Source: Orthonyx spaldingii
Lineage: Eukaryota; Chordata; Aves; Passeriformes; Orthonychidae
NCBI GenBank assembly: GCA_013397795.1
Contig: VZTJ01002496.1
Span: 396,542-460,541 of the forward strand
Reading direction: 5' to 3'
DNA length: 64,000 nucleotides
The translations under genes were made by a program, and so were the position numbers. Below are positions 45,766 through 56,619 of the stretch, piece after piece. The stretch's first letter is position 1, and every line of letters begins with the position of its first letter. A model generated the notes under the pieces. It was not told where the DNA came from and made no database searches. It worked only from the letters and a program-made list of their open reading frames with translations.

Positions 45766-46843
45766 GCACAGCTTGTCATTTATGTGCAGATATTCACTTG
45801 CAAGTGCCTTGGTGTCTGACCTCTGTGGTTTTTGCTGTATTTATCTCAGTCTGTGACACGTTCTGTGCTCCTGAGGTCACAGAGTACATGGATGACTCTG
45901 CTGACACCCTGGGATCTCACAGCATGGAATATCAAGGCACTGCTGTCTCTTCAATGGCTTTTTTTTCTTCTTGGTATGAGTATTATTTTTTTAAACAAAG
46001 GAAAAACATCCCTTTCGTCAATTGTTCCCTTTGCAGAACTTGAGCCTTAAAATAATCCAGGAAGCCTTTTGTTATATAAATATACTCATCCTCCAGCTTG
46101 GCACGGAATGTGCTTGACAGAGCTGCTTGCTGAATTCTGTTTTAAACTTGAATTTTAGTGGCTATGAAGGAGAAACCCTGGGCTCAGAGAGCAAAGGAAA
46201 CACTGATTGCTGTGTAATCACAGTGTAACAGGGACTGTTTACAGCAGTGTAAAGCAGGGGTTTATGCCTGGAACTCAGTTTCTGTGTCTCAGTGATTTTT
46301 TTTTTTTTTTATGCTTGTTACAGCCAGGTATGCTCATACCTACCAAATCTAGCTCCATGGGAACAGACCATATGTGCCATCTTTTGAAAATATTCCTGCT
46401 TAAGTTGTTTGCTCAGGAATAGAACTGTGTATGAATACAGCCAGGGCTTGGAATGGTTGACAGTAAATTCCAGTGCAGAACACTCAGTAGTGAGATCTCC
46501 CAGTTAAGTGGGCAACAGTTGGCTAGAGCAGATGTTTAAATAGAAAATGAACAAAAAATCACCACCAAAAAACCCCTACAGACTCAAAAACCCATCAACA
46601 AGGAAAGCCCACCACCCTGTGGATGTCAAATAATCTTTGCTAATAGTGGTGACCGGTTTCTGAGTGTTGTCTTGTGCACATAAAAGCGCCTTGGGGGAAT
46701 TTATGAATAATGTACAGGACTGAATGTGACTGGAGAGTTTTTCTGTGTCCTCTGTAGGTCACATGCTCATTGTGACATTGGCTTTTTAGGTGACACCTTT
46801 GGTTTGTTTTGCTGCAAGCCTGAGCTTGAAGCTGCTTCTGACT
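45766..46843. other. Intron-like sequence with a poly-T run
   Basis: T15 lies at 46,296-46,310. No exon, RNA or repeat family recognised. Confidence 0.45.
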
Positions 46844-46903
46844 GAGGAGGTTGGACTCAGTGATCTTGAAGGTCTTTTCCAACCTAAATGGTTTTATGAT
46901 TCC
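46844..46903 (+). mobile_element. Very short CR1 3' end, different subtype (plus strand)
   Basis: GGAGGTTGGACTCAGTGATC, GAAGGTCTTTTCCAACCTAA and a final GGTTTTATGATTCC are the last 60 bp of a CR1 subtype not otherwise common here. Confidence 0.88.
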
Positions 46904-47156
46904 TCCCAGCTTTTTCCAGATGCTATCCCAGAGAAGTGGGAGTATAAAGTGGATGCTGCAGGATCTGCCTGGCTGGTTTTGGTACAAACACTGAGTCCAC
47001 AGGTTCTGTTTTGAAACCAAGGAGGGGTGAAGGGTGAATCCATGCAATCCCCCAGAAGTGCCTGAACCCAGTCTGTTCCAGTACTGCTGCCTCCTCCCAT
47101 GGTGATGGAGTGACAGTGCACTGAGAGAAGAGGGAAGAGTCCAAGGAGAGTAACAT

Positions 47157-47310
47157 GGAATCCTGGAATGGTTTGGGTTGGAAGGGACCTTAAAGCCCAT
47201 CTCATTCCACCCCTGCCACGGGCAGGGACACCTTCCACTATCCCAGGGTGCTCCAAGCCCGGTCCAGCCTGGCCTGGGACACTTCCAGGAAACCACAACC
47301 TCTTTGGGCA
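47157..47310 (-). mobile_element. CR1 LINE 3' fragment (minus strand)
   Basis: Starts GGAATCCTGGAATGGTTTGG and contains the reversed phrase CCCAGGGTGCTCCAAGCCCG. It stops near ACAACCTCTTTGGGCA. Confidence 0.93.
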
Positions 47311-48469
47311 ATGGCATCTTTGGCACTCACCCAAAACTAAAGGTTTAATGGAATTTTGGAGCAGAAATTTTAATTCCCTGTGTTCAATTTGTTGGATCAA
47401 TCAAATTGGATTTTGGTAGATGTTCTAGCTGATTATTCAATGACTTGGCTTGTTCTGAGTGCTGTGGATAATTTCCTTCTTGTCTCCTAATTTATTGGCC
47501 TTCAGACATGTAGCTGCTCCTGTGTTTCCTGGAAAATGCAGAGGATGTGCTAGCAGGAAATGGCTGCACTTAATGAAAATAGGCTGTACCTGCTGTTGAT
47601 TAATCCTTAATCCAAAGAGGGAACTTCCTTCTCCAGTTTTGTGGCTTGAATTAGCAGCTGACTGTTCCTTTGTCCTGAGGGTGGCTCTAAATGACTCTGG
47701 GATTGATTCATGGCTTAGGGGCCCCAGTAATAGGATTTTCTGTGAGGGTGTGTCACCAGTCCTTGCACAGGTTCAAAGGGAAAATGGGTTTTCCCTCCAG
47801 TGTCGCATCCTCTGGACTTGTGCTCCTTGGCTTTGGCTTTGTTTCCCTCTCTAACTCTCGTACTCTCAAGGTTTCAGCTGGGATTTGATGGCTGCTGCCA
47901 TCCCATCTCCTTTCAAGTGTCTCATCATCCACCCAAAGCTTCTGAGGATGGGGCAGGCCACGTTCTCCTTGGATTCAGAATACAGAAATACATTTAGTGT
48001 TTCTTTGAAAGGCTTTCAAGTGCAGCACTGCTCTTTTGCAGCTCTGTTTGCTTCCTTTGAAGGCTGAGCAGCCGCCGCTGAACTTGGGGCTGTGGTGTGT
48101 GACTACTCCCATAGCAGGCAGTTAAAACATCAGCTATTACACTGGCGTGCAAATGTTATTTTGTGCTGAAGTCATGCTGGAAATAGTTCAAAATGTCTTG
48201 TTTATTTGGATTCACGAGGGGCATGCTGTATCGCTGAGCTCTAATCTTGTTTTGCTCTCTGCTTTCTTTGCAATCAGCAGAGCCGTATTCAAACCATGCT
48301 GAGGGATTTAAGGCACCTCTTGGTCTGCACCCCAGGAGCCACAGGCTGAGGGCAGCACTCCTGGGTTTGTGCCTTTCGGGAAGGTGGGTTATTTAATCAG
48401 TGTTTTTCCCCCAGCCTCCGTCTTTAGATGGATGGAACAGGCTCTGTTACTGCGTTGAATTAAACCCTC
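47311..48469. other. Intron-like unassigned sequence
   Basis: Nothing recognised in about 1.2 kb. Confidence 0.45.
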
Positions 48470-48998
48470 TGCCCCTGTGCTCAGGTGAGACCCCACCTGC
48501 AGAGCTGCCCCAGCCCTGGGGCCCAACACAGGGAGCACCTGGAGCTGCTGGAGAGAGCCCAGAGGAGGCTCCAGGATGATCAGAGGGATGGAGCAGCTCC
48601 GCTGGGAGGAAAGGCTGGGAGAGCTGGCATTGTTCAGCCTGGAGAGGAGAAGCGCTGGGGTGACCTCATTGTGGCCTTCCAGGACCTGAAGGAGCTGATG
48701 GGAAAGATGGAGAGAAACCTGGAGTGACAAGGGGAATGACTTCCCACTGCAGAGTGCGAAGGGCAGGGATGGATGGGATATTGGGCAGGAATTGTTCCCT
48801 GGGAGGGTGGGCAGGCCCTGGCACAGGGTGCCCAGAGAAGCTGTGGCTGCTCCTGGGTCCCTGGCAGTGTCCAAGGCCAGGTTGGACACTGGGGCTTGGA
48901 GCAGCCTGGTACAGTGGAAGGTGTCCCTGCCATGGCAGGGGGTGGCACTGGATGGGCTTTAAGGTCCCCTCCCACCCAAACCAGTCTTGGATTCTATT
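48470..48998 (+). mobile_element. CR1 LINE 3' end, about 530 bp (plus strand)
   Basis: Starts at CTGCCCCTGTGCTCAGGTGA and ends CCAGTCTTGGATTCTATT. It is the same subtype and covers the same segment as the minus-strand copies at 792 and 60,107, with modest divergence. Confidence 0.95.
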
Positions 48999-50663
48999 AA
49001 ATATCTCTTTCTGGATAAGCACTGACTCATTTGTTCATTATTTTAATGACATATGCACTTGTTTAAAATGACTCCATGGTTTTGCAGTTTTATTGTTCAG
49101 CAGATAATACAGTTATTGGGATTCTTGCACAAGATGTTTTGTTTCTGTTCACTCCTTAAATGCTTTTCTCTGTGTTTGCAAGATGCATGAGAACAAAAAG
49201 GTTTTTTTCTGGGCCTGTGCTCTCCTTCCTCTGCTGTCCCCACTCCAGAAATGAGGAGTTGAAAGGCTGTCAGCAACTGTTTTGACAGATTTTTGTGTAC
49301 TACTTACAAAGACAAGAAGTTACATATTGCATATTTTGCTGCACAGGGATAAATACACAGCAAAAGGTGGGTGAAATATTTGGTATTAACATGCTGAGGG
49401 GTTTTTTAGTCCCAGCATAGGATGTCTACTCTGTCACCAGAGTCCTGTGTGACTGTCCCAGCTGTTGAAATCATCCCAGCTACATTCAGGGAGGCTTAAA
49501 TATCCTCCTGGCCAGAGCACACTCCTACCTCCACGTTCCTCCCTACCCTTCCCTGCATTGTGCAGCATCCTTGCAGCCAGCTCCAGACACTGACACGTCA
49601 CCAAATTACCCAAGCTTTACTAAGAATTTCTTGAAAAGAAATTGCAGCCTGGGGAGCTCCCTGAGCTGTGTATGGCACATCCAGAAAGGCAGAAAGGCGA
49701 GGGACAGGCTTTGCACAAAGGCTGTGTCACTATTAGGATATCTTAACAAGGTGGCTTCAGGTGTTTTGTGAGTGCTGGTGCTGATCCAAATTAGCTGAGG
49801 CAGCTTCTTGTGTCTGCCCCTGCCAAGGGTCCTGGTGGTCTGTGCCAGCAGGAGTGCCCTGCCCTAGTTCTGGTTCCCAAATCCAGGGGCAGCACTCAGG
49901 TTGCTCTCCATGTTTTGTTCTGGTTTCCCTGCCTGTGTTTTGGTCTCTGTGAAGCTTCTCAGGGAAGGCAGCTGAATACCAAGACCCTGTCTCCAGCCCT
50001 GCAGTTTTGCTGATCTGTTTGAAGTCCCCAGACAGTTGATCAGGCAAACTTGCTGCTAAATGGATGATCTAATTCCCAGTGAATGCTGTGATCATAAACA
50101 TTACCCTACATCACAGAAATTATTTGAAAACCAGTGCGTACTCCTCAAGCTGTCAGTTGTCTTTCAGCACCCTCGTTATGTTCTTTCATCTCTAAATGCT
50201 TGTGCTGAAGCTCAAATAAACTTACCTGTCAGCAGTTGCAGGGATGTCTCTTCTGTCTCCAGCTCCTTCGTAGCTGTAGCTGGCAGTTTAAAAGCTGTTT
50301 ACAAAGGAGATGAAGCAAGGAGCTCTGTTGTAGCTGCTGTCTCTCTAAATGATTTTTCTCATACTCCAGTAATATTCAGCGCGAGGTTGTGTCAGTGCTT
50401 GGTGGGGATTACTCAAAGCCAGCACCTAAGCTCTCTGCTCAGAACCCCTGAGGACACGGCCTGGGCAGGAGAGTGTCCCTGTACACTGGGAAAACTGGGT
50501 GGAGAAATGGTCTAGAGAGAGGTGACTTCCTGGAAAAAGAGTGGAACAGAGCACGCAACAACCTGAGTGCCTGGAGAGTGGCCCCCAGTAAAGGAATGCT
50601 GTCTCACAGCCCACAGCCATGTGGTTTGAATTTTACAAGAGAGAACTCTTTTGAAACCTGAAA
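48999..50663. other. Intron-like unassigned sequence
   Basis: A 151-codon plus-strand frame at 50,060-50,515 has no recognisable motif. No repeat recognised. Confidence 0.45.
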
Positions 50664-50868
50664 TTCATAGACTCATAAAATCATTTGGGTTGGAAAGACC
50701 TCTGGGATCACCAAGTTCAAGCTGTGCCTGACGCCCACTTTGCCCCAGCCCAGAGCACTGAGTGCCACGTCCAGGCCTTCCTGGGGACACCTCAAGGGAT
50801 GGGGACTCCAAACCTCCCTGGGCAGCCTCTGCCAAGGCCTGACCACTCTTTCCATGCAGAAATTCCTC
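50664..50868 (-). mobile_element. CR1 LINE 3' fragment (minus strand)
   Basis: Starts with two reversed tail units (TTCATAGACTCATAAAATCA) and contains GGTTGGAAAGACCTCTGGGA, then the block with GTGCCACGTCCAGGCCTTCC. Confidence 0.93.
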
Positions 50869-52094
50869 AAGAAATATCCAGGAAAGTCTGTTTCTGGATC
50901 TATTTATTATCTTTCTTCTCAAAGTGGGCTTCTAGATGGTCATTTCAGTGAAAGCCCAGTTGTCATCACAAGTCCTTCCTATCTTTTCTATCCAGCATCC
51001 AAAACTATGCAGTAGGAGTACCTGACAAATTGCCCCAAGGAACAGCTTTGTTTTTACACCACAGTCTTGCAAAAAACAATTCTAAAAACTGAGATAATTT
51101 CTTTAAGTGAGCTTAATAAAACAGCAAGTTGTTGTTTGTGTCCTGCTTCTTGTAAAAGTCCTTGCTAACTCTGAAGCTCGTTCTCTGTTTGTCAGTAAAA
51201 TGACAGAAACCGCCCATTTTTTTTCATGTTGATGCACTGATCTTTTAGTTTTATTTAGAGAATTCTGGTATTCAGCCAGGATCTGCTTCTCTGTGGTAAT
51301 TTGAGGTGAAGTGAAAATGGACCCTTCAAAGCAATCCTGTGTTGTCATCCTGTGAGTTAGAGGTGCTGAAAACACAGGAAAAAAAAAAAAATCTGTGTCC
51401 CAGCAGGAGTTTGAGGCTACAGCTCTGCCCCTGGGTGTTCTGTGCATATTAATGACACAGAAGTGTGGGCACAGTTTGCACATGAAAAGAGGAAACCCAG
51501 GTGTGTTGAACAGGAATCACGTATGTGCTGCAAGGGCAGTGTAGGAGAGCAGCAACTGGTTACTAATAAAAAACCAGATCATTTTCTGTGCACCTCCTTA
51601 GGGGTCACTTTGCTGGTGCTGCATGAGGAAATAATAAATACAGGTGAGCAAAGTGTGTGTATATGTATTTATTTGATGTTTTGTACCAAAAACCAGCTTG
51701 AGATGAGTGGAGGAAGGCAGATGCACAGCCAGGGATGTGGTTAAATCCTTGCTCTGCTGCTCTGGTGGAAGAAAGGTTTTGGAAGCAGCTGTTTCAAGAT
51801 ATTGAGAGGTTACTGCATTTTCCAGGCCCTCTCCTGTCTCTGAAGCCTAATGCTCGTGCCTGCAACGCTGGCAGAATTCAAAAACTTCATTAGTTTTGGG
51901 TTTTGTTATGCTCTAGGGAGAATTTGGAGGTTCTTTCACTGCAAATAGCTGCAAAGTCGAAGTAGTATATTAGTAAATATTATTTGTGAAGGAGTAGAGA
52001 ACAGAACAAGCTACTATAAAAAAATAATAATTAAAATAATCTGTTTCCTCCATGATTCTCCATGTCTTGAATCCTCCATCTCCAAAAAAGAAAA
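50869..52094. other. Intron-like unassigned sequence
   Basis: A short A-rich run lies at 51,379-51,391. A 42-bp splice-flanked segment at 51,602-51,643 (acceptor CACCTCCTTAG, donor ATACAG|GTGAGC) is open in one frame, but chance is likely. Confidence 0.4.
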
Positions 52095-52220
52095 AGGTTC
52101 AGCAAAGGATCATGAAGGTGATCAAAGGCATGGAATAGCTGTTGTATAAAAGGAGAAAAATAAATTTTGTCTCTTTAGCGTGGAGAAGAAATAGTCAGGG
52201 GAGCAAGCGAGGAGAGGAAT
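52095..52220 (+). mobile_element. Old, diverged CR1 remnant (plus strand)
   Basis: GGTTCAGCAAAGGATCATGA, then AAGGTGATCAAAGGCATGG and a GCGTGGAGAAGAAAT block match in order the CR1 stretch where other copies read 'AAGATGATCAGAGGGCTGGA...CTGGAGAAGAGAAGGCTC'. Substitutions are heavy. Confidence 0.6.
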
Positions 52221-52474
52221 GTTAGGCAAATTGAGAGCTTTGCATCCTCCAAGGAGGATGACTGTACCCAGGCCTTCCTCGCTCAAAAAACCAGGGAAGC
52301 AACAAGCTTATAAAAAGGGAAAGTTTTTCTTTTTGTGGTGCACAGTTATGCTGTGGTATTCCTGGCGGCCAGGATGTTGCTGGAAGGTGAGAGGTTCAAA
52401 GGAGGCAGGATAAAACACAGCCTGTTAAAGGCAGTGTCTACTGGCTCAGGGAACTGCTATTAAAGCCGTGTTTG

Positions 52475-53220
52475 GAGGAATCCCAGGATGAGTGAGGCTG
52501 AAGGGAGCCCAGCGGGCACCTGGTGGCACCTCCCTGCTCCAGCAGGGCCATCCCAGAGCACAGGGCACAGGATTGTGTGCACACAGCTCTGGAACAGCCC
52601 CAGCCAGGAGACCCCACAGGCTCTGTGCACAATCTGCTCAGGGCTGGGCACTGCCCAGGGCAGAAGTTGTGCCTCCTGTGCAGGGAATTGCTGGGCTCAG
52701 GCCCTGCCCGTTGCTCTGGTGCCATTGCTGGGCCCCGGAGCAGAGCCTGGGCCCTGCCCTGAGCCCTCCCTGCACACAGGGACACCCAGGGCTGAGGGCC
52801 CCTCTCAGCTGGGGCTCCTCTCGAGGCTGAGCAGCCCCAGCTCCCTCAGCCTTTCCTGGGCACCGAAATGCTCCAGGCCCTTCCTCAGCCCCGCAGCCTC
52901 CGCTGGCCCCGCTCCAGCAGCTCCCTGGCCCTGCTGTGCTGAGGATCCCGAGCTGGACACGGCACTCCAGAGGTGCCTCCCAGGCTGGGCACAGGGGCAG
53001 GATCCCTCCCTGCCCTGCTGGGAATGCTCTTCCTGCTGCCCCTGGGATCCCACTGGCTCCTTGGCCCAGGGCACTCTGCTGGCTCAGGGACAGCTCGGTG
53101 TCCCCTAGCTTCTTCCCCTCAGAACTGCTCCAACAGGTTTCCCCCAGCCTGTGCTGATGCCCGGGGTTGTTCCTGCCCAGGTGCAGGACCTGCATTTCCC
53201 TTGTTGAGAAAGTTTATCAC
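52475..53220 (-). mobile_element. CR1 LINE fragment, about 750 bp (minus strand), diverged
   Basis: In order it shows the CR1 blocks around ATGAGTGAGGCTGAAGGGAG, CCATCCCAGAGCACAGGGCA, a region near 52,830, GAGCTGGACACGGCACTCCA and, near 53,160, GGGGTTGTTCCTGCCCAGGT, all reversed relative to the element. The tail is missing at the left. The overlapping frames of 206 and 185 residues are not genes. Confidence 0.9.
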
Positions 53221-55264
53221 TGTGTTCAACTTTGTGTAGAAACGTGAAACTTCCTTTTGTAAGCAGGTCCTAAATAACACCCAGCTGTTGTGTAGCTGTG
53301 TATCACAGGGGCTACCACCTGAAGTAGCAGATGAAATGTGGGGTTTCTTGGCTTACATACTATTTCCTACTTTTGGTAGGTAATGGGAAACAGGCAAGGA
53401 ATAGCAAGTGATTCAGGTGATAAAAAGCTGGTGTGTAGGAGCAGATGATAGCAGCAGTTTTCTTGGCGGATTGGGCTGTGTTCCTTTCCCAAAATTGTGC
53501 AGTCTGGAGTGTGCTGGGAGCCGGGTGGGTTGGGGTGGCAGTGTGCCACCAGGTTACCCTGGTGTGCTGCAGACAGATGGGCCCCAGCATTTCCCTGCAC
53601 ACTTGATTTCCAGCCTGACACAATGTTTGGGTAGAGCTGGGACGCTGGGCTTACACCTTCACCCAGGGAGCGTGAAAGTTCCTTACGCTGCACAGCACTT
53701 TTTACTACACGACGGGATTTGCTTGGCTGCCATATGGAAGGACTGAATTTCCCTGGAGATTTTGACGTTCAGCAGTGTGTGGGTGTTAGGAGGCTTTGGG
53801 AGGTGGAGGAGGATGGAGCTGGAATAATGTCCTTTGAATCAGAGCTGTTTTGAACTGCTAGAAAGAAACTGGCTGCTGTAAAAGATGGGGAGAAATCCGC
53901 AAACTTTGGACTACTGTGAGATTTTGTGCAGAGAAGAAAGACCTGGAGCAGGAGGTGTTTAAGTATTGATACTGGAGTGGGGTGGAAACCCAAGTGTGAG
54001 TGAGCATGGGTGGGGTTGCTGACATGCTGCACACACACACACCTTGAAAATGCAAAGAGACTCTTGGTTCAGTGGGCTCCAGGCCAAGGCGTGGATTTGG
54101 TGACCTGTGTGATAACTTGGAGAGCAAATTCCAGGTGATTTATCCCTCTTCTGATCTCTCTTGAACTCCGACTGCTCGTGTCTGTTGCTGTCAAGTGGCT
54201 GCTTCTGTATTTATGAGCAAGGTGGAAACTGCTGACCTGTTTTGCCTCCTCTGAAAGGCAAGTGATAGTTGTCTCTGTGATGGCAAGGGCAGTATTTCTG
54301 GATGTGCTTGGACTAAATTTACTGTAAGGAACTGAAAAGTGTAGATGGTGATGACAGCTGGAAGGGAAAGCATGTATTTACTGCTTGGTGGCAATAGATT
54401 TATAGACAGATAGCTTGGTTTATAGATAAATATTGTTGCCTCTATTTCTGTAGCCATAAGCAGTAGATTTTAAAGCCTAAACTTTGCTGTAATCCAAGGA
54501 CCTTTTTACATTTTTTTTCCCTATCCCATCTTCTGAGTTCTTCACTGGTGGCTGAGGCATCACGTGGTGCCAGGAGAGCCAAGAGAAGTGACGCATCCTG
54601 GTATCCCATAGTAACTCTCCCTTTCCTTCGTTTTTAGCTCGTTTGCTTTGCTCCCAGATAGAATAACCTGCCTGTGGGATTAGATCTGCTCTGCTCGCAC
54701 ACAGGTGAAGGTGAGATTGCAGGGTTTTCACTCTTGTGATTTCCACTCGATCACTCAAATTGCCCCTTGAAAGGGAAACAAAGAGCACAACAAAACACAA
54801 GGCAGCAACCCCTGCTCCACACCAACACCAGCCCCCACCAAGCCCAGAAATCACCAAGTTCCCCACCCAAACTTCTCAACATGAAGGAAGCATCGGTGGG
54901 AGTGTACTCTTTGTTTGCCATCCAGGACGTTGAAGCTTATCTGAGAAGTTTTTGCAAACCACAGGCAGACACCCTGTGAGCGGAGGTACAGTCCTCACCA
55001 AAGCTAAATTTGCAGTTCAGGTCTTGCAGTTCACACAGGTTTTGCTGCTGGAAACTTGTTAGGTGAGGCTAGCTTTATTTTTTTTTTACCCCCCTTTCTT
55101 CACCACCCCTCAGTTGTTTTTAACCTCTGATTGCTGTATGCGGTTACTGCTGCATTTTCATTAGAAATATCCCACTTATCTCCCAAGAAAAGCTCATGGT
55201 TTTGCATTCAGATATGCTGATATTCTTTAGAATTCTGATTATTTTTTGAAAAATTAATCATTTA
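53221..55264. other. Intron-like sequence with a candidate exon
   Basis: A short (CA)n run lies near 54,031-54,042. Apart from the splice-flanked segment at 54,638-54,710 nothing is recognised. Confidence 0.45.
54638..54710 (+). other. Candidate non-coding internal exon (73 bp)
   Basis: The acceptor CCCTTTCCTTCGTTTTTAG is close to ideal. Two donors compete: ACACAG|GTGAAG (54,705) and GGTGAAG|GTGAGA (54,711), the latter better. Stops occur in all three frames, so it would be untranslated. It could join 43,609-43,724 in the same transcript. Confidence 0.25.
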
Positions 55265-55472
55265 GTCATAGAATCATAAAATGGCTTGGGTTGGAAGGGA
55301 CCTTAAAGCCTGTCTCATCCCACCCCTGGCATAGGTAGGGACACCTTCCACTGTCCCAGGCTGCTCCAAGCCCCAAGGTCCAGCCTGGCCTTGGGCACTG
55401 CCAGGGATCCAGGGGCAGCCACAGCTTCTCTGGGCACCCTGTGCCAGGGCCTGCCCACCCTCCCAGGGAACA
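55265..55472 (-). mobile_element. CR1 LINE 3' fragment (minus strand)
   Basis: Starts with the reversed tail GTCATAGAATCATAAAATGG, followed by TTGGGTTGGAAGGGACC, and ends at CTCCCAGGGAACAACTG. It lines up with 792-1,010. Confidence 0.95.
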
Positions 55473-56552
55473 ACTGATTGAAACCCATTTTCTCCTCCAT
55501 GTCTGTATATCCACTGTAACTTTATTGTGTTAGACCAGCCATGGTGTGACTCGCTCATCCTGAAACTCAAGGCTGTAAATGGAGTAACTCCTTACCAGGT
55601 ATAAACAGTGAGGACAGCCCTTGCAGTGAGAGACCTCAAACCTGTTCTTGCATCCTGTTTCCAAACTCCTGTGCCTGCTTTCTGTGTGCACGGAGGCACA
55701 GGTTTAACTGTCCTGCTGATTGGATTTCTGCTTTAGGGCAGAGCTTTCACAAACCAAATTTATCCTCGGGGAAAAAGAAAACAAAATTGGTTTTGCTCAC
55801 ACATAGTCACCGTGTGCTGGAGGAGTCTGGTGAAGTTTTGCAGCATGGCAGGATTTGCATTTGCTGTTGCCACAGCTACAAGTGAGCTCACATCTTTTCA
55901 GCTCCTCACCCAGGGACGAGCAGGACTTTTCAGAGTGAAGGCACCAGAGCAGCGAGATGACTCATCCTGGTGTGTCCAAGGGACGGGGAATCTCTTCTTG
56001 AATGGGAGAGGATGCCGTGGTGTGCGGAGGAGGAGGCACCCAGACGTAGCCTGAGCAGTTTGGGGCTTGGGGCATGAGCTGTGTGATGTTTGCTGGGAAT
56101 AGGCTGCTGAGCTGTTCCCTGGTGCACCACACCCCTGCGGGCACCTGGATGTCGGGAAGTATCCCAGGACTTCTCTGATTTGCTTCCTCTGGCTTTGCTC
56201 CACACAGGTATTTAGTACAAATCTCTGTTCTTGTCCCAACGGGACTGAATTCCCTTCTGTTTAATTTCAGTTCCAGGCAGTCCATCGTGCTGCCTGGGGC
56301 TTGCATGGGGAGTGCTGCTGCCTGGGTAGATCCAAACAATAGCCTGCTTGTGGCAACTGAAAGTGGTGCTGGAATAAAATCCCTCTTCTGTAATTGCAGG
56401 GAAAAAACAAACCTGTGTGCAGCAGGAAGCAGCAAGCCTCTATGAAGTCATACTTTTAATTTTTCCCCTGCGTTTTCTGCACAGTCTGTAATGATTTAAG
56501 CATGAATTGCTTAGGAAAAACCCTGGGCCTGTTATTTAGTTACGGATTGCCT
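55473..56552. other. Intron-like unassigned sequence
   Basis: A 157-codon minus-strand frame (56,435-55,962) overlaps two others and has no recognisable motif. Confidence 0.45.
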
Positions 56553-56619
56553 GCGTGGCAGGGGGATGGAAGGTGGTCTTTAAGGTCCCTTCCAACCCAA
56601 ACATTCCATGATTCTGCAG
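56553..56619 (+). mobile_element. Very short CR1 3' end (plus strand)
   Basis: GGATGGAAGGTGGTCTTTAA, CCCTTCCAACCCAAACATTC and a final CATGATTCTGCAG. The tail has mutated to a splice-acceptor-like TCTGCAG, with GTAAGTAAG 60 bases downstream (56,680), so exonisation is conceivable. Confidence 0.85.

Noticed and set aside
52488..53195. Overlapping frames of 206 and 185 codons on opposite strands
   Set aside because: Both lie in a diverged CR1 copy.
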